Of a stretch of 59,113 nt of DNA, positions 35,211 to 43,589 are shown piece after piece. The stretch lies in assembly GCA_022783305.1 (NCBI GenBank), contig JALEWQ010000145.1, positions 1-59,113 on the forward strand, read 5' to 3'. The DNA comes from Trueperella sp. (GTDB lineage: Bacteria; Actinomycetota; Actinomycetes; Actinomycetales; Actinomycetaceae). Below the pieces are notes generated by a model. The model did not search any database and was not told the origin of the DNA. It saw nothing but the letters and a program-made list of their open reading frames with translations. How positions within the stretch are numbered: the stretch's first letter is position 1; each line of letters begins with the position of its first letter. The translations under genes and the position numbers were made by a program.

Positions 35211-35972
35211 ATGGTTAAGAAGAAGCGTTATCGCAAGGGCCCCGTGATGCTCAGGGGCGAACACATTCCGGATACCACCACCGACGCGCGGCTGCTGCGC
35301 CCGTTCCAGGATCCCTCCTTTATCCACTCCGAGCCCTGGCGCATCATGCGCATCCAGTCGGAATTCGTGGAAGGCTTCGGCGCGCTCGCCGACCTCGGGC
35401 CGGCGATCTCCATCTTCGGCTCCGCCCGCACCTCGCCCGATGACCGCTACTACCACCTCGCCGAGCAGATCGCCCGCGAGCTCGTCGCCCACGGCTACGG
35501 GATCATCACCGGAGGCGGACCGGGCATCATGGAGGCCGGCAACAAGGGAGCGCACGAGGCCGGCGGTGTCTCCGTCGGGCTCGGCATCGAGCTACCCTTC
35601 GAACAGGGCATGAATCAGTACGTCAACATCGGCATCGACTTTCGCTATTTCTTCGTGCGCAAGATGATGTTCGTCAAGTACTCCCTCGGCTTCATCGTCA
35701 TGCCCGGCGGATATGGCACCATGGACGAACTCTTCGAGGCGCTGACCCTCGTGCAGACCAACAAGGTCTCATGCTTCCCCATCGTGCTCGTGGGCAGCGA
35801 GTACTGGAGGGGCCTCGTTGACTGGATCGAGGGCCGTCTTCTCGCCGACGGCTATATCTCCGAGGGGCACGAGAAGATCCTCGTGGTCGTCGACACCGCT
35901 GAGGAGGCCGTGGCCGCCGTCCTCGAGGGCGTCCACCGCCTCGCCGAGGAAAAGCGCTCAAACGAGCAGTAA
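35211..35972 (+). CDS. LOG-family protein (TIGR00730; cytokinin-riboside phosphoribohydrolase type)
   Basis: This 253-aa Rossmann-like protein is of the lysine-decarboxylase-like/LOG family, which hydrolyses nucleoside monophosphates (cytokinin ribotides or AMP) to base and ribose phosphate. Both family motifs are present: GGGPGIMEAGNKGA with the catalytic region, and PGGYGTMDELFE. An N-terminal extension of about 60 residues (KKKRYRKGP onward) is usual in actinobacterial members. The start is the ATG six bases after a -10 box. The biological substrate in this organism is not evident. Confidence 0.88.
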   Translation: MVKKKRYRKGPVMLRGEHIPDTTTDARLLRPFQDPSFIHSEPWRIMRIQSEFVEGFGALADLGPAISIFGSARTSPDDRYYHLAEQIARELVAHGYGIITGGGPGIMEAGNKGAHEAGGVSVGLGIELPFEQGMNQYVNIGIDFRYFFVRKMMFVKYSLGFIVMPGGYGTMDELFEALTLVQTNKVSCFPIVLVGSEYWRGLVDWIEGRLLADGYISEGHEKILVVVDTAEEAVAAVLEGVHRLAEEKRSNEQ

Positions 35973-36065
35973 CACCAAGGTGCGGGCGAGTGACCTGGGC
36001 TAACGTCTCGGGCCGGCGGACGGTGAATCTACAGGTGAAGGCCTGACGCGCCCCAAGTATTCGCG

Positions 36066-36071
36066 TAGAAT
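36066..36071 (+). promoter_or_regulatory. Candidate -10 box of the DUF3117 gene
   Basis: TAGAAT, overlapping TATAAG, lies about 40 bases upstream of the start, in a short AT-rich stretch between the LOG gene and DUF3117. Confidence 0.4.
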
Positions 36072-36111
36072 ATAAGCATTGGGCGCAAACGTGCCCCGGA
36101 AGGAGTAGACC

Positions 36112-36282
36112 ATGGCAGCCATGAAACCGAGAACGGGAGATGGGCCGCTCGAGGCGGAGCGTGACCTCCACGGTACGACTCTGAGGATGCCTTTGGAAGG
36201 GGGCGGACGCCTCGTGCTCGAACTGAGCGACGAGGAGGTCGAGTCCCTCCACGAGGTTCTAGGTAAGGTCCTCGAGCTATAA
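36112..36282 (+). CDS. DUF3117 small protein
   Basis: This 56-aa protein starts with MAAMKPRTGDGPLEA, the invariant N-terminus of the actinobacterial DUF3117 family, followed by MPLEGGGRLVLELS. The ATG has GGAAGGAG as a strong ribosome site. It is acidic and soluble and has no known function. It ends 11 bases before the convergent O-methyltransferase stop, with no hairpin between them. Confidence 0.9.
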   Translation: MAAMKPRTGDGPLEAERDLHGTTLRMPLEGGGRLVLELSDEEVESLHEVLGKVLEL

Positions 36283-36293
36283 CGAGGCAACCA

Positions 36294-36914
36294 TTAGCGC
36301 TTAACGCTGACTAACACGCCGTCACCGAGGGGATTGAGGCTGGAGACGAGGTCTTCAGCCTCAATCAATTCCCGGCCGAGATTGCGCAACGCGACGGTGG
36401 CCTCGTCGCGGCGCGCCGGGTCGGCCACGCGGTCGTCGTGAAGAGCGTGGGCGAGTACGAGCGTGCCGCCGGGGCGGAGCATCCGCAGCGCCTCGGACAC
36501 GTCGCCGGCGGCCTCGAGGGGGTCGCCGTCCACGAGCACCAGGTCGTAGGAACGCGAGGCGAGACGGGGGAGCATGTCGGCGCTACGGCCATTGATGAGC
36601 CGGTAGCGGCCGGGACGGATGCGGGCCGCAGAGAAGTTCTCCCGAGCGTATGCCTGGGCCTCGGCGTCCGTGTCGATGGAGGTTAGCACGGAGTCCGTGG
36701 ACGCGGCCAGGAGGTAGAGCGCCGAGACGCCCGTTCCCGTGCCGATCTCCGCGATAGTCTTGACGCCCATCGCGGCGAGCGCAGTCAGGAAGTGCCCCGT
36801 GGCGGCCGACAGCGCTTTCAGCCCCAAGTCAGACGCCTGCTGACGCGCATGAAGCACCAGATCCGACTCTTCGACAATGTGCTCCGCGTACGTCCACGAC
36901 TGGGCCTTATCCAC
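36294..36914 (-). CDS. O-methyltransferase, SAM-dependent
   Basis: This 206-aa protein is of the class I, catechol-O-methyltransferase-like family (Methyltransf_24/MT3). The SAM loop AEIGTGTGVSALYL is at about 55-68, the second acidic strand is LTSIDTDAEA, and LVLVDGDPLEAAGD forms the metal/SAM site. AAAGGA precedes the start. It lies downstream of mrp but behind a terminator hairpin, so it is probably transcribed alone. Its substrate is unknown. Confidence 0.85.
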   Translation of the reverse strand: MDKAQSWTYAEHIVEESDLVLHARQQASDLGLKALSAATGHFLTALAAMGVKTIAEIGTGTGVSALYLLAASTDSVLTSIDTDAEAQAYARENFSAARIRPGRYRLINGRSADMLPRLASRSYDLVLVDGDPLEAAGDVSEALRMLRPGGTLVLAHALHDDRVADPARRDEATVALRNLGRELIEAEDLVSSLNPLGDGVLVSVKR

Positions 36915-36945
36915 GTCCGTCCTTTCTCTTTTGCATCATCTTAGC

Positions 36946-36976
36946 GCGCGTGGCCGGCGCGAGGCCGGCCACGCGC
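36946..36976 (-). terminator. Terminator hairpin after mrp
   Basis: A 13-bp perfect stem with a 5-base loop lies between the mrp stop and the O-methyltransferase start, ending the minus-strand unit. Confidence 0.65.
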
Positions 36977-36980
36977 CCGA

Positions 36981-38114
36981 TCAGTTACCGACCGGCTTGA
37001 CACCGAGCGGGCGTCCGGCGAGCCCGCGGGCACGATGGGCGAGCGTCGTGGCCACCTCGCGGATTGCCTCCTGCGCCGGGGACTGCCCGGGCTGGATCGC
37101 GAACGGGGTTCCTGAGTCGCCGCCCTCGCGCAGGTCCTGCTCGATCGGGATCTGCGCCAGGAGCGGCACGTGATAGCCGAGGTTGCGCGAGAGCTGGGCA
37201 GAGACGGCCTCGCCGCCGCCGGCGCCGAAGATCTCCATGTGTGAGCCGTCGGGCATCGCCAGGTAGGACATGTTCTCGATGATGCCCACTACCCGCTGGT
37301 CGGTCTGCTTGGCCATGAGGCCCGCACGCTCCGCGACGTCGGCCGCCGCCACCTGCGGGGTGGTGACGAGGACGATCTCGGAGGTCGGGATGAGGGAGGA
37401 CACCGACAGCGCCACGTCGCCCGTCCCGGGCGGGAGGTCAATAAAGAGGACGTCAAGGTCACCCCAGTAGACGTCGGCAAAGAACTGCTCAAGCGCGCGG
37501 TGCAACATCGGGCCGCGCCAGACCACAGGGCCGTTCTCGGACATGAAGTTACCGATCGAGATCGTCTTCACGTCGTGGACCACCGGCGGGATGATCATGT
37601 TGTCCACCACCTGCGGCGGGTGGGTCACGCCCATCATCTGCGGGATGGAGAATCCGTAGATGTCCGCGTCGACAACGCCCACCTTCAGCCCCGCCTTTGC
37701 CATCGTGGCGGCGAGGTTGACGGTCATGGAGGACTTGCCCACGCCGCCCTTGCCCGAGGTGATCGCGTAGACGCGGGTGAGGTTGCCCGGCTGGGCGAAG
37801 GGGATAACGCGCTCGGGTTCGCCCCCGCGCAGCGTCTTCTTCAACTCGGCGCGTTGGACATCATCCATCACGCCCATGCGCACGCTCACGGACGCAACGC
37901 CCGCCATCGCGCCAACAACCTTCTGGGTGTCCTGCGCGATCGTATCCCGAAGCGGGCACCCCGCCGTCGTCAGATCGATCCCGACGACGACGTTGCCGGC
38001 CTCGTCGATCTCCACGGAGCGCACCATCCCCAGGTCGGTAATCGGGCGCCGGATCTCCGGGTCGATGACGTTGGCGAGCTCGGCCTTAATATCTTCAATG
38101 CTCGGTAAACTCAT
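36981..38114 (-). CDS. Mrp/NBP35-family P-loop ATPase (Fe-S carrier type)
   Basis: This 377-aa protein has an N-terminal MIP18/DUF59 domain (about 1-90, with DPEIRRPITDLGMV) and a deviant P-loop SGKGGVGKSSMTVNL. VVDADIYGFSIP, DLPPGTGDVALS and the IENMSY segment follow. Relatives load or transfer Fe-S clusters. The CxxC pair found after ENMSY in many homologues is absent here (it reads LAMPDGSHMEIF), so cluster binding must use other residues or not occur. A TAGGAT box, starting with the stop codon of the upstream DUF1003 gene, lies six bases before the ATG, suggesting an internal leaderless promoter. Confidence 0.88.
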   Translation of the reverse strand: MSLPSIEDIKAELANVIDPEIRRPITDLGMVRSVEIDEAGNVVVGIDLTTAGCPLRDTIAQDTQKVVGAMAGVASVSVRMGVMDDVQRAELKKTLRGGEPERVIPFAQPGNLTRVYAITSGKGGVGKSSMTVNLAATMAKAGLKVGVVDADIYGFSIPQMMGVTHPPQVVDNMIIPPVVHDVKTISIGNFMSENGPVVWRGPMLHRALEQFFADVYWGDLDVLFIDLPPGTGDVALSVSSLIPTSEIVLVTTPQVAAADVAERAGLMAKQTDQRVVGIIENMSYLAMPDGSHMEIFGAGGGEAVSAQLSRNLGYHVPLLAQIPIEQDLREGGDSGTPFAIQPGQSPAQEAIREVATTLAHRARGLAGRPLGVKPVGN

Positions 38115-38120
38115 GGCTGT

Positions 38121-38126
38121 ATCCTA
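38121..38126 (-). promoter_or_regulatory. -10 box of mrp formed from an upstream stop codon
   Basis: TAGGAT on the minus strand ends six bases before the mrp ATG. Its first three bases are the TAG stop of the DUF1003 gene. No ribosome site is seen. Confidence 0.5.
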
Positions 38127-38687
38127 TCCTTGCCCTTCACCAGTTTCGAGCTGGGCTAACCTCGCCTCAAGCTCGGCGATCTTTTCGTCTTTGGCGGCGA
38201 GTTCGGCGTCGCGGGCGGTGACCTGCTCGCGCAATTCGAACTGGTCGCGCATCTCCGAACGGACGAAGTCGCGGGTGGCCAACTCCTGCATGGACATCCG
38301 CAGCGAGGCGATCTCCCGGATGAGGAACTCGGTGTCGGACAGGGTACGCATGGCGTGCTGACGGTCCCGCTCGGCACTGACCCTGTCACGCTCGTCCTGC
38401 CTGTTCTGTGCGAGCAGGATGAGGGGGGAGGCGTAGGAGGCCTGCAGGGAGAGCATGAGGGTCAGCGCGGTGAAACCGAGGGCCGCCGAATCGAAGCGCA
38501 GCCGTTCGGGGGCGACGCTGTTCCACACCAGCCACAGTCCGACGAAGATGGTCAGCCAGATGATGAACTTCGGGGTTCCCGTGAAGCGGGCGATCCGTTC
38601 GGCGATCACACCGGTAGCCTCCGAGTCCACGGAGGTGCGCCAGCGGCGATGCCGCTTGCTCAACGGCTGGTCAAAACTCTCAGGCAT
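38124..38687 (-). CDS. DUF1003 membrane protein
   Basis: This 187-aa protein has a basic N-terminus, a helix-rich lead (GVIAERIARFTGTPKFI) and two membrane segments (about 45-64 and 75-100, the second reading LGFTALTLMLSLQASYASPLILLAQNRQ). A long charged coiled coil reaches the C-terminus. This is the DUF1003 layout. The start has AGGGAGG six bases upstream and overlaps the end of the MgtE-like gene by 8 bp. It is sandwiched between a magnesium-sensor-like protein and mrp. Function unknown. Confidence 0.87.
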   Translation of the reverse strand: MPESFDQPLSKRHRRWRTSVDSEATGVIAERIARFTGTPKFIIWLTIFVGLWLVWNSVAPERLRFDSAALGFTALTLMLSLQASYASPLILLAQNRQDERDRVSAERDRQHAMRTLSDTEFLIREIASLRMSMQELATRDFVRSEMRDQFELREQVTARDAELAAKDEKIAELEARLAQLETGEGQG

Positions 38688-40083
38688 CGCGGCCCTCCCT
38701 ATGCTCGGCCTTCTCCCACTCGTTGACGACGTCGCGATCCGACTCGCGCCCATCGCGCTCACAACCGTCTATCTCAGCTTCGCCGGCAGTGCCGGGTTCG
38801 GATTCGTCCAGCAGGTCGTCGACGTGACGTTCGTCGATGCGGGTATCGATCTGATCTTCATCCGCGTCGCGCCAGTCCTCGGGCATGAGGTGGTCGAGCA
38901 CGTCGTCGACCGAGACCGCTCCCACCAGCAGCCCGTTGTCCACCACGGGCAGGATCGTCAGGTTGTAGGTGGCGAGCAGGCGGGTGATGGTGCCGATCCC
39001 GTCGTCGGGGGAGAGGATCTCCACCTGATCGATGATCGAGCCGACCATTTCCGAGGGCGGCTCACGCAGCGCCCGCTGCAGGTGGACGACGCCGAGGTAC
39101 TGGCCCGTGGGGGTCTCCGTAGGTGGACGCACGATAAAGCACGTGCTGGCGATAGCGGGGGCGAGGTCCTCCCTGCGGGCAGCGGCGAGGAGCATGGAGA
39201 TGTGGGCGTCGGGGGAGAGGATCATCGGCTCGGTGGTCATCAGACCGCCGGCCGTGCGTTCCCCGTAGGACATGAGGCGCCGCACGTCCTGGGCCTCATC
39301 GGGCTCCATCTTGGACAGCAGTATCTCCGCCTGGGCTGGGGGCAGCTCGTTGATGAGGTCGGCGGCGTCGTCCGGCTCCATCTCCTCCAGGATGTCGGCC
39401 GCGCGCTCGACCTCGAGGGCGCTCATGATGGTCACGCGGTCGGCATCCGACATCTCCTCCAGCACGTCGGCCAGTAGGTCGTCGTGCATATGGCGAGAGA
39501 CGGCGATGATGCGGTCATCAGGGAGGTCGGAGAGGAGGTCCGCGATGTCGGGGGCCTTGAGCTCATTGATCTGGGCGAGGAGGGCGGTGGCGGCCTGGTT
39601 TGCCACGCGCGTACGCAAGCCCGAGACGGAGGCGACGGGCACGATCTTCGTGTTGCCCGCCTCCGGCCCGCCCCGCGACATCCGCACATACAGCGAGGTC
39701 AGCCGCCATTCGCGGTTGCCCGTCTGCTCGATCGCCACGTCCTCCACGACGGCTTTGCCCGAGCCGTCGTTGAACTGGACCTCGCGGTCGAGGACCTCGC
39801 CGAGCACCATCGTCTCCGACGGGCGCTTCTCGAAGCGGCGGATGTTGAGCAGTCCGGTGGTGATGACCTGGCCGTTCGCGATCGAGGTCACGCGCGTGAG
39901 CGGCATGAACACGCGCCTCTTTCCGGTCACGTCAACCACCAGCCCAACCGCCGACGGGTTTCCGCGTAATCGGAAGACCACGACGACGTCATGAACCTTG
40001 CCCACCCTGTCGCCGATCGGATCATAAACGGGTGTGCCAGCCAAGCGTCCTACAAAGACTCGCGTTCCGGTGCCTAGTGCCAT
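38680..40083 (-). CDS. Soluble MgtE-N/CBS-domain protein with PRC barrel
   Basis: This 467-aa protein has the cytoplasmic sensor parts of the Mg2+ channel MgtE but no membrane domain. Residues 1-80 look like a PRC-barrel (VYDPIGDRVGKVHDVVVV), and a second barrel-like part reaches about 160. The MgtE N-domain repeats (LSDLPDDRIIAV, LEEMEPDDAADLINELP) span about 175-290, and a CBS pair with MTTEPMILSPDAHI and ILPVVDNGLLVGAVS spans about 290-420. The tail is very acidic. It may sense Mg2+ or nucleotides and act on a partner, possibly the co-encoded DUF1003 protein. AAAGGACAAAGG precedes the ATG. Confidence 0.87.
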   Translation of the reverse strand: MALGTGTRVFVGRLAGTPVYDPIGDRVGKVHDVVVVFRLRGNPSAVGLVVDVTGKRRVFMPLTRVTSIANGQVITTGLLNIRRFEKRPSETMVLGEVLDREVQFNDGSGKAVVEDVAIEQTGNREWRLTSLYVRMSRGGPEAGNTKIVPVASVSGLRTRVANQAATALLAQINELKAPDIADLLSDLPDDRIIAVSRHMHDDLLADVLEEMSDADRVTIMSALEVERAADILEEMEPDDAADLINELPPAQAEILLSKMEPDEAQDVRRLMSYGERTAGGLMTTEPMILSPDAHISMLLAAARREDLAPAIASTCFIVRPPTETPTGQYLGVVHLQRALREPPSEMVGSIIDQVEILSPDDGIGTITRLLATYNLTILPVVDNGLLVGAVSVDDVLDHLMPEDWRDADEDQIDTRIDERHVDDLLDESEPGTAGEAEIDGCERDGRESDRDVVNEWEKAEHREGRDA

Positions 40084-40110
40084 CCTTTGTCCTTTCCGAC
40101 GGTGCGGGCT

Positions 40111-41589
40111 TCACTGCTGAAGGCGTGCCATCCATGCCTCCACGGCGTCCGCGGTGCGTGGGATGTCCTCCGAGAGCCGGATCGCGCCGTCGTCGGTGAC
40201 CAGGATGTCGTCCTCGATCCGCACGCCGATGCCACGGAAGCGTTCGGGAACCTTCAGGTCGTCCTCGCGGAAGTACAGGCCCGGCTCGATGGTGAAGATC
40301 ATCCCGGGCTCCAGGTAGGAATCCTGGTAGAGCTCGCGCTTGGCCTGCGCGCAATCGTGAACGTCGAGGCCAAGGTGGTGGGAGGTGCCATGCGGCATCC
40401 AACGGCGGTGGTACTGAGCGTCGGGGGAGAGGGAATCCGCGGCAGGTACCGGCAGCATTCCCCACTCTTCGAGGTGCTTTGCGATGACCTCCATCGCCGC
40501 CGCGTGGATCTCCTTGAACTGAACCTTGCCCTGGGCGACCTCGAGGGCGCGCTCGCAGGCCTCGAGGACGGCGTCGTACACCTCGCGCTGCGCCTCGGTG
40601 AACTTTCCGTTGATGGGCAGGGTGCGCGTGATGTCGGCGGTGTAGAGCGAATCGACTTCCGCGCCGGCGTCGATGAGGATGAGTTCACCCTCGCGCAGGC
40701 GGCCGTCGTTCGTGATCCAGTGCAAGGTGTTGGCGTGGTTGCCGGCCGCCGCGATTGTCTCATACCCCAGGCCGTTGCCCTCCTCGCGCGCCTTGGCCTG
40801 GAAAGCGCCCTCGATGACGCGTTCGCCGCGCCAATGCTCCACGGCGCGCGGCATCGCGCGGATCATCTCCTCGAAGCCCGACTTGGTGACCGCGATCGCC
40901 TTGCGCATCTCCGCCACCTCGTAGGGGTCCTTCGTCAGGCGGATCTCCGCGGCGGCCTCGGCAAGGCGGGCGTCCGCTTCCGCGGCGCCCTCAGTCAGCC
41001 CGTTTTGCTGGCGAAGCTCCGCCACGAGGGCCTCCACCGCGGCGTCGGACTGCGGGATCACCCGGATCTGGACCGCTCCCAGATCCTTCGAGATCGCGTC
41101 CTTCATCTCGTCAATGTGGGCCACCTTCAGGCCCGTGGCCGTCGCCATTTCCTGCGCGCTCAGGCGCGCCCCGACCCAGAATTCGCCGTGGCGGGAGTCG
41201 GCGTAGAACTCCTCCGACGAGCGCGAGGCACGCGGGTGGAAGTAGAGGACCGCCTCATGCCCGCCCTCGACTGGGTTGAGCACAAGGACCGCTCCGGGCT
41301 CATCCTCCCCGCCAAGGCCGGTGAGGTGGGCGAAGGCCGAGTGGGCGCGGAAGCGGTAGTCCGTGTCATTCGAGCGGACCGTGAGGTCGCCCGCCGGGAA
41401 CACGAGGCGTTCGCCCGGGAAGAGCTCCGAGAGACGCTTGTGGCGCTCTGGGAGGTAGTCAGCCACCGTCATGCGGGCCGGACCCGCCGGGCGCGGGCCC
41501 CAATCCTCACCGATGAAATCTCGAAACGCCTGGCTCTGCGGGCGTTGAGTGCGATTGTGTGCTTTTTCTTCGTTGGTCTGCTTAGTCAT
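40111..41589 (-). CDS. pepP: Xaa-Pro aminopeptidase (aminopeptidase P, M24)
   Basis: This 492-aa cytoplasmic metallopeptidase removes N-terminal residues next to proline. The N-terminal half is the creatinase-like domain (RFRAHSAFAHLTG) and the C-half is the pita-bread fold. All five metal ligands are seen: Asp307 (LIDAGA), Asp319 (TADIT), His404 (HGTSHHLG), Glu435 (FTIEPG) and Glu459 (VRIED). The first 35 residues are an extra charged extension. The start is an ATG with a GATAAT box six bases upstream. The gene ends 27 bases before the MgtE-like gene and probably heads the minus-strand unit. Confidence 0.94.
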   Translation of the reverse strand: MTKQTNEEKAHNRTQRPQSQAFRDFIGEDWGPRPAGPARMTVADYLPERHKRLSELFPGERLVFPAGDLTVRSNDTDYRFRAHSAFAHLTGLGGEDEPGAVLVLNPVEGGHEAVLYFHPRASRSSEEFYADSRHGEFWVGARLSAQEMATATGLKVAHIDEMKDAISKDLGAVQIRVIPQSDAAVEALVAELRQQNGLTEGAAEADARLAEAAAEIRLTKDPYEVAEMRKAIAVTKSGFEEMIRAMPRAVEHWRGERVIEGAFQAKAREEGNGLGYETIAAAGNHANTLHWITNDGRLREGELILIDAGAEVDSLYTADITRTLPINGKFTEAQREVYDAVLEACERALEVAQGKVQFKEIHAAAMEVIAKHLEEWGMLPVPAADSLSPDAQYHRRWMPHGTSHHLGLDVHDCAQAKRELYQDSYLEPGMIFTIEPGLYFREDDLKVPERFRGIGVRIEDDILVTDDGAIRLSEDIPRTADAVEAWMARLQQ

Positions 41590-41595
41590 ATTTCC

Positions 41596-41601
41596 ATTAT
41601 C
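41596..41601 (-). promoter_or_regulatory. -10 box of pepP, leaderless
   Basis: GATAAT on the minus strand is followed by six bases and then the pepP ATG. There is no ribosome site. Confidence 0.55.
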
Positions 41602-41631
41602 CCACGCGCCCCCGACAAACTTGAACCGAGC

Positions 41632-41660
41632 TTGCTCTTCGCGTGGGGCGAACTTAGCGT
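41632..41660 (+). promoter_or_regulatory. Promoter of the PHP gene (-35 and -10), leaderless
   Basis: TTGCTC (41632-41637) and TAGCGT (41655-41660) have a 17-base spacer. The -10 ends six bases before the ATG, so transcription should begin at the start codon. It is divergent from the pepP promoter within 77 bases. Confidence 0.6.
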
Positions 41661-41666
41661 GGATCC

Positions 41667-42512
41667 ATGATCGATTTGCACACGCACTCCTCGTGCTCGG
41701 ACGGCACCCAGACTCCCACCGAGCTCATGGCGAGCGCCCGCGAGGCCGGGCTGATCTGCGTGGGACTGACCGACCACGACACCGTGGCCGGCTGGCAGGA
41801 GGCCGCCCGCGCCGTATCTGACACCGGGGTCAGCCTCGTGCGCGGCATGGAGGTCACGTCCCACTACGACGACGCCGGGGCGCGCGTCAGCGTTCACATG
41901 CTCGCCTATCTCTTCGACCCCACTGCGCCCGCACTCGCCGCCCACCGCGAGCGCCTGCAGGCATCGCGCGCCGACCGCGCTCGTCAGATCGTCGAGCGGC
42001 TGTCCGAGGACTTCCCCCTGAGCTGGGACGACGTCGTCGCCGGGGAGGGCGCCGTCGTGGGAAGGCCGCACATCGCCGACGCGCTGATCGCCGCCGGCGT
42101 CGTGTCGAGCAGGGAGGAGGCCTTCGCCGACCTCCTTCACCCACGCGGCAAATACTACGTGCCCAACTACTCACCGGACGTGTTCGACGTGATTTCCTGG
42201 ATCAACGACGCCGGCGGGCGCGCCGTCTTCGCTCATCCCATGGCCGCCAAGCGCGGCAAGACCGTGCCGCTTGCGGCCCTTGATGCGATGGCAGAGGCTG
42301 GCCTGTTCGGCGTCGAGGTCAACCATCGTGACAACCCGCCCCACCTGCGCGAAGCGCTGGCTGGCCGGGCGCGTGCGCTTGAGCTTTTCCAGTTTGGTTC
42401 GAGCGATTACCATGGAGCAGGAAAACCGAACCGGTTAGGTGAGAACACCACGGATTCGGATACGCTCGCCGCCCTGGAACAGGGCGCTTTCCTGGAGGTT
42501 GTGCACCCGTGA
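41667..42512 (+). CDS. PHP-domain phosphoesterase (TrpH/RNase AM-like)
   Basis: This 281-aa metal-dependent phosphoesterase is of the PHP family. The metal-binding motifs are IDLHTHSSCSDG at the start, LTDHDTVAGW, a Glu/His pair in the RGMEVTSHY region, FAHPMAAK, VEVNHRDN and SSDYHG near the end. Relatives (YciV/RnaAM) act as 3',5'-nucleoside bisphosphate phosphatase or 5'-3' exoribonuclease on short RNA. It lacks any polymerase domain. The stop overlaps the marC start by 4 bp (GTGA). Confidence 0.9.
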   Translation: MIDLHTHSSCSDGTQTPTELMASAREAGLICVGLTDHDTVAGWQEAARAVSDTGVSLVRGMEVTSHYDDAGARVSVHMLAYLFDPTAPALAAHRERLQASRADRARQIVERLSEDFPLSWDDVVAGEGAVVGRPHIADALIAAGVVSSREEAFADLLHPRGKYYVPNYSPDVFDVISWINDAGGRAVFAHPMAAKRGKTVPLAALDAMAEAGLFGVEVNHRDNPPHLREALAGRARALELFQFGSSDYHGAGKPNRLGENTTDSDTLAALEQGAFLEVVHP

Positions 42513-43129
42513 ATTTTGATGGGGCGCTGTTTGCGTCCGCCTTCGCCACGCTGCTGGTGATCATTGACCCACCCGGCAACGTGCCCGTGTTCATGGCGCT
42601 GACGCGAACGCTGAACAAGGCTGGGCGGAAGAAGGTGGCATTCCAGGCGAACTTCATCGCACTGGTCTTGCTGCTCTTGTTCGGTTTCTTCGGCTTCTTT
42701 CTGTTCGGCTATATGGGCATCTCTCCCGAGGCCCTGCAGATCTCGGGTGGCCTGCTCCTGCTACTTGTCGCCCTCCAGCTGCTGACGGGCAAGGAGGAGG
42801 ATCCGGGCTCGGCCGGCGGCACGATCGCGGTGGCCATGGTTCCCCTCGGCACGCCGCTTCTGGCGGGTCCGGGTTCGATCGTGGCGTTCATGCTGTTGAT
42901 GCGTGACTTGAACGGCGACCCGTGGGGCCAGGCCACTGTCATCGCCGCCGCGGTGAGCGTGCTACTGATTTCCTGGCTCTCGATGCACTTCGCCGGGGCG
43001 ATCATGCGCCTGCTTGGTGAGGCCGGTGTCATGCTGCTTACCAGGCTCTCGGGCATGCTCCTGGCGGCGATCGCCACCCAGCTCATCATCGCCGGCGTGC
43101 TTGGCGTCATCCGGCCACTTACCAGTTAG
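42509..43129 (+). CDS. MarC-family membrane protein
   Basis: This 206-aa integral membrane protein has six hydrophobic helices. It opens with FASAFATLLVIIDPPGNVPVF, which carries the family's DPPGNVP loop, and VPLGTPLLAGPGSIVAF lies in the middle. The family is predicted to be transporter-like, but its substrate is not established. It starts at a GTG overlapping the PHP gene. Codon use and GC are like the core genome, and the sequence changes character just after its stop. Confidence 0.87.
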   Translation: MNFDGALFASAFATLLVIIDPPGNVPVFMALTRTLNKAGRKKVAFQANFIALVLLLLFGFFGFFLFGYMGISPEALQISGGLLLLLVALQLLTGKEEDPGSAGGTIAVAMVPLGTPLLAGPGSIVAFMLLMRDLNGDPWGQATVIAAAVSVLLISWLSMHFAGAIMRLLGEAGVMLLTRLSGMLLAAIATQLIIAGVLGVIRPLTS

Positions 43130-43182
43130 CTGCGGGGCACGGCCGACGCGCGGCGTGGACTTGACCACCGAGTGCGTGATGG

Positions 43183-43587
43183 ATGGCACATGCACAGATA
43201 TACCGGCAGCAGGCAACTTGGTTGACGCTCTTTTCCACGCTTGGTTTCATTTACGCGATGACGTCGGTTTGGATGCAGTACGCGCGAGAAACTAGCGCTC
43301 ATGCTAAAGAATTTGCCTCCATCGCATCCCTGACAGGCAAATCTGACACAATTGCGCGAACGATCTCCCTGCGTCACGCAACAGTAAATGCGGTTACGGG
43401 AATAGCCTCCATTGGCATAGGAGTATTCCTCGCGAGCCAGTTCTTTTTCACATTCGGTGGATTCTTCCCCTGGTCATTCATGATCAGTATCGGGGTCCTT
43501 TACCTCGTTTTTATTCTTACCCAAGCAATCCTCATGTACGTCCTTGTCAAGAAGGAAGCCGCTAACTGGCTACCAGGAATGAGCTGA
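43183..43587 (+). CDS. Truncated FtsX-like ABC permease, probable remnant
   Basis: This 134-aa protein has three hydrophobic segments (about 10-30, 68-92 and 98-122) with a basic/amphipathic stretch between the first two (KEFASIASLTGKSDTIARTISLRHA). That order matches the last three helices of an FtsX/MacB-type permease domain, so the N-terminal helices and the extracellular domain are missing. A stop codon two codons upstream closes the frame, and no upstream part is found in other frames. No ribosome site is visible. Base composition is much lower in GC than neighbours. Two bases separate it from the ATPase gene, so the pair may be what is left of an export or immunity transporter. Confidence 0.6.
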   Translation: MAHAQIYRQQATWLTLFSTLGFIYAMTSVWMQYARETSAHAKEFASIASLTGKSDTIARTISLRHATVNAVTGIASIGIGVFLASQFFFTFGGFFPWSFMISIGVLYLVFILTQAILMYVLVKKEAANWLPGMS

Positions 43588-43589
43588 AA

